Source of the DNA: Modestobacter sp. L9-4
Lineage (GTDB): Bacteria > Actinomycetota > Actinomycetes > Mycobacteriales > Geodermatophilaceae
Reading direction: 5' to 3'
Length of the DNA: 64,000 nt
Assembly (NCBI RefSeq): GCF_019112525.1
Contig: NZ_CP077800.1
Location: 2,852,001-2,916,000, forward strand
The position numbers and the translations under genes were made by a program. Below are positions 53,175 through 61,437 of the stretch, piece by piece. The notes under the pieces are model-generated. The model was not told the origin of the DNA and ran no database searches. It saw only the letters and a program-made list of their open reading frames with translations. The number at the start of each line of letters is the position of its first letter. Within the stretch, counting starts at the first letter, position 1.

Positions 53175-55433
53175 TCAGGACGGCGCGGGTGTGTCCTGCG
53201 ACCCGACCAGGGCGACCGAGGTGATCCGGTGGACGGCGAACGTCCGGGTCTCGCCGCGCCCCTCGTCGAAGCCCTGCAGGAAGCCGCCGGACAGCGACAC
53301 CGGCTGCACGATGCGCTGGCTGCCGCTGCCCTGGGCGTCGACGTAGCCCAGCCACACCGGCAGGCCGCCGCTGACCGCGCGGGAGAGCACCTCGAGCGTG
53401 CTGGCCGTGGTGACACCGGGGATCTGCCGTACCGGCTCGGCGCGGCGGGCGGCCAGTGCGGCGTCCCCGGCGCGGAGCTCGCGGACCGTGGCCTCGACCT
53501 CGTCGGTCCGCAGCGGCCGCGGGCCGGCCGCGGCCGGACTGCCGGGACGGCGCCCGGCGGCCCGTGCCGGCGCCGGCGGCCGGGTCAGCACCGCGCCACC
53601 GGAGGACTCCCCGGCCGGGGCGTACCCGGCGGTGCGCAACACGGTGAGCACCTCGTCGGCGGGCAGACCGCTGACCAGGACGCCGGGGGCGAGCCGGCGC
53701 AGCTCGGCGTTGGCGGTGCGGCGGTCGCTGAGCACCTGGGACACCAGCCCGTGGTCGTCGGAGCGCACGTAGCACTCGATGGCGCCCACCCGCAGCCGGC
53801 CGTGCTGGCGGGCGACGTCGTCGACCAGGTAGTCCAGCGCCTGCGGCACCGGGGTGCGGGAGGCGCGGGTGAAGAAGTCGTGCAGGTCGGCCGCGGACCA
53901 GCCCTGGTCCAGCGCCCGCCGGATGCTGGACTCCGAGACCCGGTAGACCGTCGCGCCGCCGGAGGACTCGACGTCGGCGACGACGGCCAGCGTGCCGGCC
54001 AGGTCGGCCAGCAGCGGCCCGGGGGCGATCAGCGAGAGGTCGGGCTGGGCGAGCACGTGGTCCACCGGTGCCGGCAGCAGCCCGCGCATCCCGTCGGCGG
54101 CGCCGTCCTCACCGTCGGACAGCAGGCCGCGCCCGCCGGAGCTGAGCACGCCGCTGACCGCGACGCCCAGGCGCTCGGCCTCGGCGAGCAGGTCGGGCAC
54201 CGGCGAGAGCCGGTCGGCCCGCCGGGGGGTGCGCCAGCGCAGCAGCGCGACCAGCTCGCCGGCCGCCAGCCCCTCGCCGGGCGGGAACTCGGCCAGCACC
54301 GACAGCGCCGAGCGGCGCAGCGCCGGCGCCGTCTGCCGGACGACGTCGGGGGACAGCACGTTGACCGCCTTGCCGGCCACGTCGCGCTCGCCGACCAGGG
54401 AGATGAGCCGGGGGCTGGTCAGCCAGCCGGCGACGAGCACGGCCCAGCGGTCGGTGAGGTCCTGCTCGCGCCAGGCGTCGTAGGCGCGGGTCGGCAGCCA
54501 CTCGTCGCGCTGCGCGCCACCGACGTCCAGCAGCCCCGCGGCGTAGGCGACCTCGACCAGGAACGCGATGTCGCGCTCGGCGACCTTGAGCTCCTTGGCC
54601 AGCCGCTTGGCGTCGCGCACGCCCAGCCCGCCGCTGCGCAGCAGCCCGGCCGGCTCCTCCTCCAGGGCGGTGAGGACGTCGGTGACCCGGCTGAGCACCT
54701 CGAGCGCGGAACCCGCGGACTGCTGGTCGATGACGGCGGGCTCGCGGCGGGTGACCTCGGGCTCGGGGCGCGACCGCGGCGGCCCCAGCGGCTGGTCGCC
54801 CCGCAGGACCAGGCCGATCTCCCGGGGCAGCTCGACGTTGATCGCGTCGATGCGGGCCAGCAGCCCCGCCTGCAGCAGCCGCCGAGCAGGGGTGAGCGAG
54901 CCGGCGGAGGAGTCGGGGAGGTGCCCGACCGGGCGGTCACCGGCCAGCCGGTCCAGCACGGTGCGCTCGTCGTCGGCGAGCTCCGCCAGCACGGCCGGCA
55001 GGTCGCGGGGGAGCGCGACCCGCAGGTCGGTGGCCCGCCGGCCCAGGCCCGCGGGGTAGCGGACGGCGCGGCGCACCGGCTCGGGGGCGTGCAGCTCGTC
55101 GTCACCCCACAGCAGGGCGCGGGTGGTCAGCGTCTCGACCGCCGCCGTGACGACGTCGGCGGGCACGCCGGGCAGCAGGCCGGGCAGGTCGGCCTGCGCG
55201 ACGCCGTCGGTGGGGGAGAGCAGGACGGCGTCGAGCACCTGCAGCGTGGCGGCGTCCAGCTCGTCCAGCGCCCGGTCGACCGACACCGGGACGGCGAGGC
55301 GGGTCGCCAGCCCCACGACGTCGGAGGGGGCGGGGCGCGCGACGTCGGGCCGGGCGACCAGGAGGGCGCCCAGCTGCTCATCGGTGCGGGTGCGCAACCA
55401 GGCGGCGAGCGTGGCGGGCTGGTCCGGGGACAT
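53175..55433 (-). CDS. Helicase-associated domain protein (XPB/Ssl2-like N-terminal type, Rv0862c-like)
   Basis: 752 residues, helical, no ATPase motifs. The repeated winged-helix-like segments and the middle DHVLAQPDLSLIAPGPLL block followed by a C-terminal WYL-like or XPB_DRD-like region (LPVWLGYVDAQGSGSQRIVQPVSL) are shared with Rv0862c, the gene next to the XPB helicase in mycobacteria. Probable accessory factor of the helicase; direct evidence is lacking. TAGCGT lies 7 nt before the ATG, suggesting a leaderless mRNA, although GGAG is also close. Confidence 0.85.
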   Translation of the reverse strand: MSPDQPATLAAWLRTRTDEQLGALLVARPDVARPAPSDVVGLATRLAVPVSVDRALDELDAATLQVLDAVLLSPTDGVAQADLPGLLPGVPADVVTAAVETLTTRALLWGDDELHAPEPVRRAVRYPAGLGRRATDLRVALPRDLPAVLAELADDERTVLDRLAGDRPVGHLPDSSAGSLTPARRLLQAGLLARIDAINVELPREIGLVLRGDQPLGPPRSRPEPEVTRREPAVIDQQSAGSALEVLSRVTDVLTALEEEPAGLLRSGGLGVRDAKRLAKELKVAERDIAFLVEVAYAAGLLDVGGAQRDEWLPTRAYDAWREQDLTDRWAVLVAGWLTSPRLISLVGERDVAGKAVNVLSPDVVRQTAPALRRSALSVLAEFPPGEGLAAGELVALLRWRTPRRADRLSPVPDLLAEAERLGVAVSGVLSSGGRGLLSDGEDGAADGMRGLLPAPVDHVLAQPDLSLIAPGPLLADLAGTLAVVADVESSGGATVYRVSESSIRRALDQGWSAADLHDFFTRASRTPVPQALDYLVDDVARQHGRLRVGAIECYVRSDDHGLVSQVLSDRRTANAELRRLAPGVLVSGLPADEVLTVLRTAGYAPAGESSGGAVLTRPPAPARAAGRRPGSPAAAGPRPLRTDEVEATVRELRAGDAALAARRAEPVRQIPGVTTASTLEVLSRAVSGGLPVWLGYVDAQGSGSQRIVQPVSLSGGFLQGFDEGRGETRTFAVHRITSVALVGSQDTPAPS

Positions 55434-55527
55434 CCGCTCCACGCTACGTCGGGCGGGGGTGTCGCCGCTGCGGCGCCCGGTGCGGCTCACCCGACCGGTG
55501 GACGACGTCGCCTACCGTCCGGCAGCT

Positions 55528-56097
55528 GTGACCTCTCGTGCGGACTCCTCGCCGACCGCGCGTCGGTTGCTGGGGCGTTGGAGCACCCCGATGCTCGTGT
55601 TCATCGGCACCGGGGTGATCGCCGCCCTCGTCTTCGCGTGGGGTTGGATCGGACCGGAGCCTTTGGCGTCCTTCGCGGAACTGCTCAATCCGACGCTCCC
55701 ACTCGCCCTGGGCTCGGCACTGATGCTCCTGCTGATGACATGCCGGATCAGCGGTGACCCCACCGGGTACGTGGAGGTGGTCGGACTCCTGCTGATCCGC
55801 CGTGTGCCTGTCGGGGCGATCGTGGTCGTGACGACGGCCGCGGGGCTCGGCCTGAGGTTGGACTCCGGGCGCACCATCGGGTCGATCGCCTACGGGCAGT
55901 CGCTGATCGGCGACTTGATCGGCTATCCGCGGTCCAAGCGGACGGCGCTGGCGGTCATGGATTTCGTGGAGTCGACGAGGACGCCGGATCGGCAGTCCGC
56001 GGAGGTCGTCACGGTGCTGCGCGGTCGGGCGATCGCGGCTGTGCTGGCCGCCGGGGTCCTGCTGATCGGCGTGACTGTGCTGATCAACCACCTGTGA
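55528..56097 (+). CDS. Membrane protein with a possible PH-like domain
   Basis: 189 residues. Two N-terminal membrane segments (about 21-42 and 50-72), a soluble beta-rich part (about 78-145, GYVEVVGLLLIRRVPVGAIV and RLDSGRTIGSIAYGQSL) resembling bacterial PH-like domains, and a C-terminal helix (about 168-187). Codon use is looser than in the neighbours: roughly one codon in six near the start ends in A or T. This may indicate recent transfer or weak expression. TACCGT lies 9 nt before the GTG, with no ribosome site. Function unknown. Confidence 0.75.
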   Translation: MTSRADSSPTARRLLGRWSTPMLVFIGTGVIAALVFAWGWIGPEPLASFAELLNPTLPLALGSALMLLLMTCRISGDPTGYVEVVGLLLIRRVPVGAIVVVTTAAGLGLRLDSGRTIGSIAYGQSLIGDLIGYPRSKRTALAVMDFVESTRTPDRQSAEVVTVLRGRAIAAVLAAGVLLIGVTVLINHL

Positions 56098-56116
56098 TCG
56101 GGGACCCGGACGGCGG

Positions 56117-56164
56117 TGTGCGGTGGGTGCCCACTCCACGCCGGGAACGGGTTCCCACCGCACA
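56117..56164. repeat. Inverted repeat between two membrane protein genes
   Basis: TGTGCGGTGGG and CCCACCGCACA, perfect over 11 bp, with a 26-nt centre that contains CCCACTCCACGCCGGG. It follows the stop of 55528-56097 by 19 nt and may terminate it. Confidence 0.7.
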
Positions 56165-56208
56165 TCGCTCAGCGCGCCCGGGCGCGGTGGTCTGGGAGCA
56201 TCGCGGCC

Positions 56209-56715
56209 GTGTCCGCCCTCGACGACCCGCAGACCCGCACCGACCTCGCGGCGCTCCGGGCGGGTGCGCTGCGCTGGCTGGGCGGCGGGCTGCTCGCCGT
56301 CGTCCTGGGCTTCGTCGCGGGTGCCGCGGTCATCCGGGTCACCGAGGACGGCGGGACGCGGCCGCCGGGCGCCGGGCTGCTGGTGGTCGGGTTGGTCCTC
56401 GCCGGGGTGGCGGCCGCGCTGGCCGGGCTCGGCTCGCTGCTGCGCACGCGCCGGTGGTCCGCCGGACTGGCCCGGGAGCCCTGGCGCCGCGGGGTGCTGC
56501 GCATCGCGGGGCCGGCGATGCTGCACGTCGAGTCCGATGACGTCGACGAGCCGCTGCGGCTGCGGCTGATGTCCACCGCGGTCTGGCGCACCCGGGAGGT
56601 GCAGCGCCTGGCCGGTGCCGAGGTGCGCTGGGCGGAGGTCGCGCCGCGGGAGTGGGTGCTCACCGCCGACGGCGCGGGCACGGTCTATGGGGCGCGCCCG
56701 GCCCGCCGCCGCTGA
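56209..56715 (+). CDS. Two-helix membrane protein with C-terminal soluble domain, unknown
   Basis: 168 residues. Two membrane segments (about 20-40 and 54-77) joined by a short charged loop, then a soluble C-terminal domain of about 85 residues rich in Arg, Trp and Val (WRRGVLRIAGPAMLHVESDD...). Pattern resembles small actinobacterial PH-like or DUF-type membrane proteins; no confident family. GTG start with GGGAG 10 nt upstream. Third-position GC is high, unlike the preceding gene. Confidence 0.65.
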   Translation: MSALDDPQTRTDLAALRAGALRWLGGGLLAVVLGFVAGAAVIRVTEDGGTRPPGAGLLVVGLVLAGVAAALAGLGSLLRTRRWSAGLAREPWRRGVLRIAGPAMLHVESDDVDEPLRLRLMSTAVWRTREVQRLAGAEVRWAEVAPREWVLTADGAGTVYGARPARRR

Positions 56716-56829
56716 CCCCTCCCAGCGACACGGGAGGGAGTGCGGGTGGAGACCGGCAGGCCGATCCGGGAAGATGGTGGCGAGGCACCCGGGGAGTTGA
56801 CCCGTGGCCTGACCGCAGATGGAGGCACC

Positions 56830-57042
56830 GTGTCCAAGCGCAAGGACAAGCACGCCCACCTGATCGAGCCGACCTGGGGGCAGTCGACCGGCGACGGCCC
56901 GCCGGTCACCGAGCTGATGAGCGAGATGGCCGGTGGCCTCTCGCCGTTCGGTGAGGACCACGCCTTCCCGCTGCCGCCCGAGCGGCTGCGCTACGCCCAC
57001 CCGACGGACCGTCCCAACCCGTCGGGCCGCGCCCGCGACTGA
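56830..57042 (+). CDS. Small conserved-looking soluble protein, unknown
   Basis: 70 residues. Starts SKRKDKHAHLIEPTWGQST, then GPPVTELMSEMAGGLSPFGEDHAFPLPPERLRYAHP; polar, no membrane segment. GTG with GGAGG 4 nt upstream; an upstream frame extends to 56740 but the ribosome site favours this start. It is followed directly by a terminator, so a monocistronic unit or the end of one from 56209. No family recognised with confidence. Confidence 0.7.
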   Translation: MSKRKDKHAHLIEPTWGQSTGDGPPVTELMSEMAGGLSPFGEDHAFPLPPERLRYAHPTDRPNPSGRARD

Positions 57043-57050
57043 CCGTCGCC

Positions 57051-57078
57051 GACGTCGGCCGGACCCCCGGCCGACGTC
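57051..57078. terminator. Bidirectional terminator
   Basis: Perfect 12-bp stem GACGTCGGCCGG / CCGGCCGACGTC with ACCC loop between convergent genes. Confidence 0.85.
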
Positions 57079-57085
57079 GTCGCGC

Positions 57086-57409
57086 TCAGCCGGCGCGGAC
57101 CACCAGGTCCGCCGCCAGCGCGCACGCCGCGCACAGCACCACCAGCCCGGTGGCCCCGGCCGCGAGCCGCGACGCCCGCGCGTCGCCGGCGCTCCCGGCC
57201 GCCCGCTGGGCCGACGTCGCCCGTCGGCGGGTGAGCACGCCCAGCACGACCAGCCCCGCAGTCGCCACCACCGCGGACAGCGCGAGCACCGCCGGCTCGT
57301 CGTGCACCACCGCCGAGCGCAGCAGCAGCCCGGCCACCGCCAACACGCCCAGCCCGGTGCGCTGCCAGGCCAGCACCGTGCGTGCCGGCTGGGTCTCGCC
57401 CGCGCTCAC
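57086..57409 (-). CDS. DUF202 family membrane protein (second of a pair)
   Basis: 107 residues with three membrane helices (about 20-34, 38-58, 83-103). The N-terminal ARTVLAWQRTGLGVLAVAGLLLRS is the DUF202 signature (ERTLLAWLRT type). It starts with a GTGA overlap with the upstream DUF202 gene and is followed by a terminator. YidG/YidH of E. coli form a comparable adjacent pair of unknown function. Confidence 0.85.
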   Translation of the reverse strand: MSAGETQPARTVLAWQRTGLGVLAVAGLLLRSAVVHDEPAVLALSAVVATAGLVVLGVLTRRRATSAQRAAGSAGDARASRLAAGATGLVVLCAACALAADLVVRAG

Positions 57410-57774
57410 CCGCGGCCGATCTCGACGGCGACCAGCACCAGCAGCGCCACCGCCAGCAGTGCGACCAGTCCGGTGACCCACGCCGCGGCGGTGCTCACCG
57501 GCAGCGGCTGGTCCGCCGCGATCGCCTGCTCGTTGCGGCGGTACCGCCGGTGCCCGGCCACCGCCGTGACCCCACCGGCCAGCACCAGGGCGATGGAGAC
57601 CGTCGGGCCGCCGGCCGGGAAGCCCAGCTCCGGCACGAACTGGGTCATCGCCACCCCGCCCGCGACCAGCGCCAGCGCGGTGCGCAGCCAGGCGAGCAGG
57701 GTGCGCTCGTTGGCCAGGCTGAACCGGTAGTCCGGGTGCGGTGCGGGCGCCGGTGCACCGTCGGGGGTCGACAC
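57406..57774 (-). CDS. DUF202 family membrane protein (first of a pair), YidH-like
   Basis: 122 residues. Cytoplasmic N-terminus, then the signature RFSLANERTLLAWLRTALAL and three helices (about 35-48, 58-76, 95-118). Paired with the downstream paralogue by a 4-nt overlap, so the two probably form a heteromeric complex. Function unknown. GTG start; repeat family C copy 1 lies 15 nt upstream. Confidence 0.87.
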   Translation of the reverse strand: MSTPDGAPAPAPHPDYRFSLANERTLLAWLRTALALVAGGVAMTQFVPELGFPAGGPTVSIALVLAGGVTAVAGHRRYRRNEQAIAADQPLPVSTAAAWVTGLVALLAVALLVLVAVEIGRG

Positions 57775-57789
57775 GCCGGCCAGCGTAGA

Positions 57790-57848
57790 GAAAGGACCCC
57801 GCTGCCCCCCACCGCTCGCAGGCTCGCGGCGGGGCCCTGCAGGGGGCC
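57790..57848. repeat. Palindromic repeat family C, copy 1
   Basis: A 59-nt element with core CCCCCCACCGCTCGCAGG followed by CTCGCGGCGGGGCCC, ending GGGGGCC. It can fold into a long hairpin through GGACCCC/GGGGGCC-type ends. A second copy of the same length lies at 62981-63039. It is 1 nt from the stop of the DUF2771 gene (minus strand), so it may terminate that operon. Confidence 0.85.
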
Positions 57849-57849
57849 G

Positions 57850-58368
57850 TCAGCCGGTCGGGCTCGCTGAGGGGCTGGTGGTCGCGGTGCCGCCGTCGGC
57901 GCGGATGAAGCCGATCGGCCAGGCGCCGGACAGGCCGTTGCAGGCCTCCGGGTCGGTGTCCTGCACGACCACCAGGTAGTAGGTCGCCGGGACCACGTCG
58001 GAGGTGTTGATCCCGCTGAAGACCGTGGTGCCGTCGTCGACGGCGACCTCCCCGATGCGCTCCTGCAGCTTCTCGTCGAACACCTGCACGCCCCAGCCGG
58101 ACGCCGCGACGGCGCCGTCCACGGTCAGCACCACGGTGGTGTCCGCGGCGACCTCGAGGATGGGCGGGGACACCTGGTACCGCTTGCCCTCCCCGCCCAG
58201 GCAGTACTGCGTCGGGTCGACCGTGACCGGGGTGCCGCCGGCCTGCACCGTGACCGTCGGGACGGCGCCGGCCCGGGCCTGCCCGCCCCCGGAGTCGCCG
58301 CACCCGCTGAGCACCAGCAGCCCGCCCAGCAGCGCCACCCCCGTCGCTGCCCGTGCTGCGGTGGTCAT
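57850..58368 (-). CDS. DUF2771-like lipoprotein (position of Rv0875c)
   Basis: 172 residues. Lipoprotein signal with lipobox LSGC (Cys about 23). The mature part has VTVQAGGTPVTVDPTQYC, beta-rich, a later Cys (EACNGLSGAWPIGF) and a Thr/Ser-rich tail. The place beside the MFS gene and DUF3027 is that of Rv0875c in M. tuberculosis. ATG with AGGAGG upstream, overlapping the MFS stop (ATGA), so it may assist that transporter. Function unknown. Confidence 0.82.
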   Translation of the reverse strand: MTTAARAATGVALLGGLLVLSGCGDSGGGQARAGAVPTVTVQAGGTPVTVDPTQYCLGGEGKRYQVSPPILEVAADTTVVLTVDGAVAASGWGVQVFDEKLQERIGEVAVDDGTTVFSGINTSDVVPATYYLVVVQDTDPEACNGLSGAWPIGFIRADGGTATTSPSASPTG

Positions 58369-59933
58369 GCGTGTGCCTCCTGGTCGGGAAGTGGGAGGGC
58401 CCGGCGGCTGCGCAGGCTCCAGAGGGTCAGGCCGACGGCGAGCACCAGCAGCGCCGCGGCGACGGTGAAACCGATCCACCCGGTGCTGGGCAGCGCGATC
58501 GCCAGCGCCCCGCCCAGCACCCAGGCCAGCTGCAGCCAGGTCTCCGAGCGGGCGAACGCCGACGCCCGCAGCCGGTCGGGCACCTCGCGCTGCACGATCG
58601 CGTCCAGCGCGGCCTTGCCCAGCGCGTTGGTCACCGCGGCGACGAAGGCGACCAGGGCGGCCATGGGCAGGCTGTAGAAGACGGCGGCCAGCACGGTGAT
58701 CGCCGCGGCGACCCCGGCCGCGGCGAGCACCACGCGGTCGGGGCTGGCGCTGCGCAGCCGGGAGCCCGCGGCGGTGCCCAGGAAGCTGCCCACGCCCGCG
58801 GCGGCCGCGAGCGAGCCCAGCGCCACGGTGGCCGGCCAGCCGTCGTCCACGGTGGCCTGCACCAGGAACGCGGCGAAGATCGTGAGGAAGCCGCTCAGTC
58901 CGCGCAGCGCCGCGGTGGCCCGCAGCGCCGTCACCACGTGCGGCGTGGTCGCCCGGCGCCGGCCGGGCAGGTCCATCGGCGTCGTGCGCAGGACGTCGGC
59001 GGGGTCCTCCCCGGCCGGGACGTCGACGTGCGCGGGCAGCCGCAGCGCCAGGACGGCGGCGACGGCGAACACCGCCGCGGTCGCGCCCAGCTCCCAGCCG
59101 AAGCCGAGGAGCCAGGCCAGCCCGGCGGCGACCCCGCCCGCCACGCCCCCGGCGGCCAGCCCGAAGACCGACATCCGGGCGTTCGCGGAGGTCAGGGACA
59201 GCGCCGTGGGCAGCACCCGCGGCACGACGGCGGCCCGCAGCACGTTGAAGCCCTTGCTCAGCACCAGCACCCCGAGGGCGGCCGGGTAGAGGGCCAGGTC
59301 GTCGTGGTGGGCGGCCATGACCAGGGCCAGCACGGCCCGGGCGGCGAGGCTGCCGGCCAGCGCCCACCGCCGTCCGCGCTGCAGCCGGTCCAGCGCCGGG
59401 CCGATGACCGGCGCGACGACCGCGAACGGGGCCATGGTGATGAGCAGGTAGAGCGCCACGTTGCCGCGCTGGGCGTCGGAGGCGGCGGCGAAGAACAGCG
59501 TGCCGGCCAGCGAGACGGCGATCATCGCGTCGCCGGCGACGTGCAGGGCGTTGACGGTCAGCAGCCCGGACAGCCCGCTGTCGCCCGCGCCGTCGGCCCG
59601 GCTGGCCGCCCGCACCCGCCGCACCGCCGCGCCGCTCAGCTCGCGCGACCGGGCGGCGGCCACCCGGGTCACCGTCAGCCGCGCCGGGGCGCTGCCCGGT
59701 GCGGGCGCGGTGTGCTGCGGTGCGGTCGCCGCGTCCACGGTCGCCGCGTCCACGGTCGCCGGGACCGTCACCGGGGGACGGGTCTCGACGGCGCCGTCCG
59801 GCGTGCCGACGACCGGCAGCGGGCGGGTCTCCTGCCGCCGGAGGGCCAGCGGTTCGGTCTCCGGTCCGGCCCCGGGTGCCGGCCGCGACGTCCGCCGCCG
59901 CAGCCGCGCGCGGGGGAGCGGGGAGTCGGGCAC
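58365..59933 (-). CDS. MFS transporter with long disordered N-terminus (Rv0876c-like)
   Basis: 522 residues. The first 120 are Pro/Arg/Thr-rich and cytoplasmic; twelve hydrophobic segments follow, including GPALDRLQRGRRWAL, the loop 2-3 motif of MFS proteins. Size and architecture match Rv0876c. Substrate unknown; conserved linkage to a DUF2771 lipoprotein and DUF3027 suggests an envelope function. GTG start with CACGAT 6 nt upstream; divergent from the DUF3027 gene. Confidence 0.85.
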   Translation of the reverse strand: MPDSPLPRARLRRRTSRPAPGAGPETEPLALRRQETRPLPVVGTPDGAVETRPPVTVPATVDAATVDAATAPQHTAPAPGSAPARLTVTRVAAARSRELSGAAVRRVRAASRADGAGDSGLSGLLTVNALHVAGDAMIAVSLAGTLFFAAASDAQRGNVALYLLITMAPFAVVAPVIGPALDRLQRGRRWALAGSLAARAVLALVMAAHHDDLALYPAALGVLVLSKGFNVLRAAVVPRVLPTALSLTSANARMSVFGLAAGGVAGGVAAGLAWLLGFGWELGATAAVFAVAAVLALRLPAHVDVPAGEDPADVLRTTPMDLPGRRRATTPHVVTALRATAALRGLSGFLTIFAAFLVQATVDDGWPATVALGSLAAAAGVGSFLGTAAGSRLRSASPDRVVLAAAGVAAAITVLAAVFYSLPMAALVAFVAAVTNALGKAALDAIVQREVPDRLRASAFARSETWLQLAWVLGGALAIALPSTGWIGFTVAAALLVLAVGLTLWSLRSRRALPLPDQEAHA

Positions 59934-60046
59934 CGGACCATCGTGCCGCAGCGGGCTGTGCCGCACTCCCGGCCCGCTCCCGGGACTCCGCGCGAGCCGG
60001 GGTGAGCGGGCGCCGCACACTTGGTGCCATCGGCGACAATGGGGGC

Positions 60047-60859
60047 GTGTCCGACTCCGCTGCCTCCGCCGCCGCCCCTGGACCCGCGCCGGAGGAGGTG
60101 CTGGCCGCCGCGGTCGAGCAGGCCCGCGCCGCCGCCGTCGAGGTCGCCAGTGACCCGGCGGCCGTCGGCGAGCACCTCGGGGTCAGCGCCGAGCCGGTCG
60201 CCGAGGACGCCGGTGCCGCGCTGGGTGCCGTGCTGACCCACTCCTTCGCCGCCGGGCTGCCCGGTTACCTGGGCTGGCACTGGGCGGTCACGCTGGCCGT
60301 CGTCCCGGGCGACGAGCACCCCACCCTCGACGAGGTCGTGCTGCTGCCCGGCGACTCCGCGCTGCTGGCCCCCGCGTGGGTGCCCTGGCACGAGCGGCTG
60401 CGCCCCGGCGACCTGTCCGTCGGCGACGTGCTGCCCTCCACCGAGGACGACCCGCGCCTGGTGCCCTCCTACCTCGCCGACGACGACTCCGCCGACGACC
60501 CGGCCGGCCGCGTGGTCGCCGAGGAGATCGGCATCGGCCGGGAGCGGGTGCTGTCGGTCGAGGGCCGCAACGAGGCCGCCGAGCGCTGGCGGGAGAGCGA
60601 GTTCGGGCCGAAGTCGGCCATGGCCCGGCACGCCCCCGGCCCGTGCGCGAGCTGCGGCTTCTACCTGCCGCTGGCCGGCTCCCTGCGGCTGTCGCTCGGC
60701 GCGTGCAGCAACGGGTTCTCCCCGGCCGACGGGCACGTCGTCACCGCCGACTACGGCTGCGGCGCCCACAGCCAGGCCAGCCTCGAGCGCACCACCGGCG
60801 AGCCGGCCGAGTTCGTCCCGACCGCGCGCTACGACACCGCGGACTTCGACCACATCTGA
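60047..60859 (+). CDS. DUF3027 family protein (Rv0877-like)
   Basis: 270 residues, close to the 262 of Rv0877. Landmarks: LGWHWAVTLAVVPGDEHPTLDEVVLLPG (about residues 76-104), WVPWHERLRPGDLSVGDVLPS, and a C-terminal CASCGFYLPL...CSNGFSPADGHVV...CGAHS with four Cys that could hold zinc. The family is actinobacterial and of unknown function. GTG start; GACAAT 6 nt upstream is a possible -10, so it may be leaderless. No terminator is close, but a palindrome at 60938 may serve. Confidence 0.9.
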   Translation: MSDSAASAAAPGPAPEEVLAAAVEQARAAAVEVASDPAAVGEHLGVSAEPVAEDAGAALGAVLTHSFAAGLPGYLGWHWAVTLAVVPGDEHPTLDEVVLLPGDSALLAPAWVPWHERLRPGDLSVGDVLPSTEDDPRLVPSYLADDDSADDPAGRVVAEEIGIGRERVLSVEGRNEAAERWRESEFGPKSAMARHAPGPCASCGFYLPLAGSLRLSLGACSNGFSPADGHVVTADYGCGAHSQASLERTTGEPAEFVPTARYDTADFDHI

Positions 60860-60937
60860 GGCGGCGGTGACGTGGCGACCCTGACGGGCCGCAGCGCGGC
60901 CACGAGCCGTGCCCGGCCGCCGATGAGCCGCTCCCGC

Positions 60938-60975
60938 TGATCAGGTCGGGAGCCTCCGGCCCCGCGACCTGATCA
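60938..60975. repeat. Inverted repeat downstream of the DUF3027 gene
   Basis: TGATCAGGTCG and CGACCTGATCA, perfect 11 bp around 16 nt. It shares only the TGATCA-type ends with the palindrome at 36743. Confidence 0.75.
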
Positions 60976-61064
60976 CCGAGCACGCTGGCGCGTGCGGTGT
61001 CCCGTCCCCGACCTCGGTGGCGGGGTTCGTCCCGGCGTCCGTGGGTGGGCCGTCCGCTGCCCTC

Positions 61065-61274
61065 CTAGCGCTGGCCCTGCCAGCGCATGAGGGCCAGGCC
61101 CAGGCCGGGGAGGACGACGCCGGCGACGCAGGTCCAGGTCCACACCCGGTCGACGTCGTCGCCGAGGACCAGCAGCACGACCAGGGCGACCGCCCACAGC
61201 GCCGTGCCGGCCAGCACGACGCGGACGGTGTCGACCTGCAGGGGCGGCGGGGACGGGCGGGTCGGCGCGGGCAC
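61065..61274 (-). CDS. DUF2530-like small membrane protein (Rv0879c-like)
   Basis: 69 residues, two membrane helices (about 18-37 and 44-60) after a short Pro-rich N-terminus. Size, topology and position next to marR and the permease match Rv0879c of mycobacteria. TAAGGT lies 7 nt before the GTG and there is no ribosome site, so leaderless. Divergent from the permease gene. Confidence 0.78.
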   Translation of the reverse strand: MPAPTRPSPPPLQVDTVRVVLAGTALWAVALVVLLVLGDDVDRVWTWTCVAGVVLPGLGLALMRWQGQR

Positions 61275-61437
61275 GCCTGCGACCTTAGAGGCTGCACAGC
61301 GGGCCGTTACGCCGGCGGAACCCATCCCGGGCCCGGCGTGTGGCACGCTGTCGCCGCTCGCAGCCACCTGCGCCGGGCGGACCGACGGGGAGCCACCCCG
61401 CCGCGGCCGTCCGCCGGCGCCGTTCCAAGGGGTGTCC

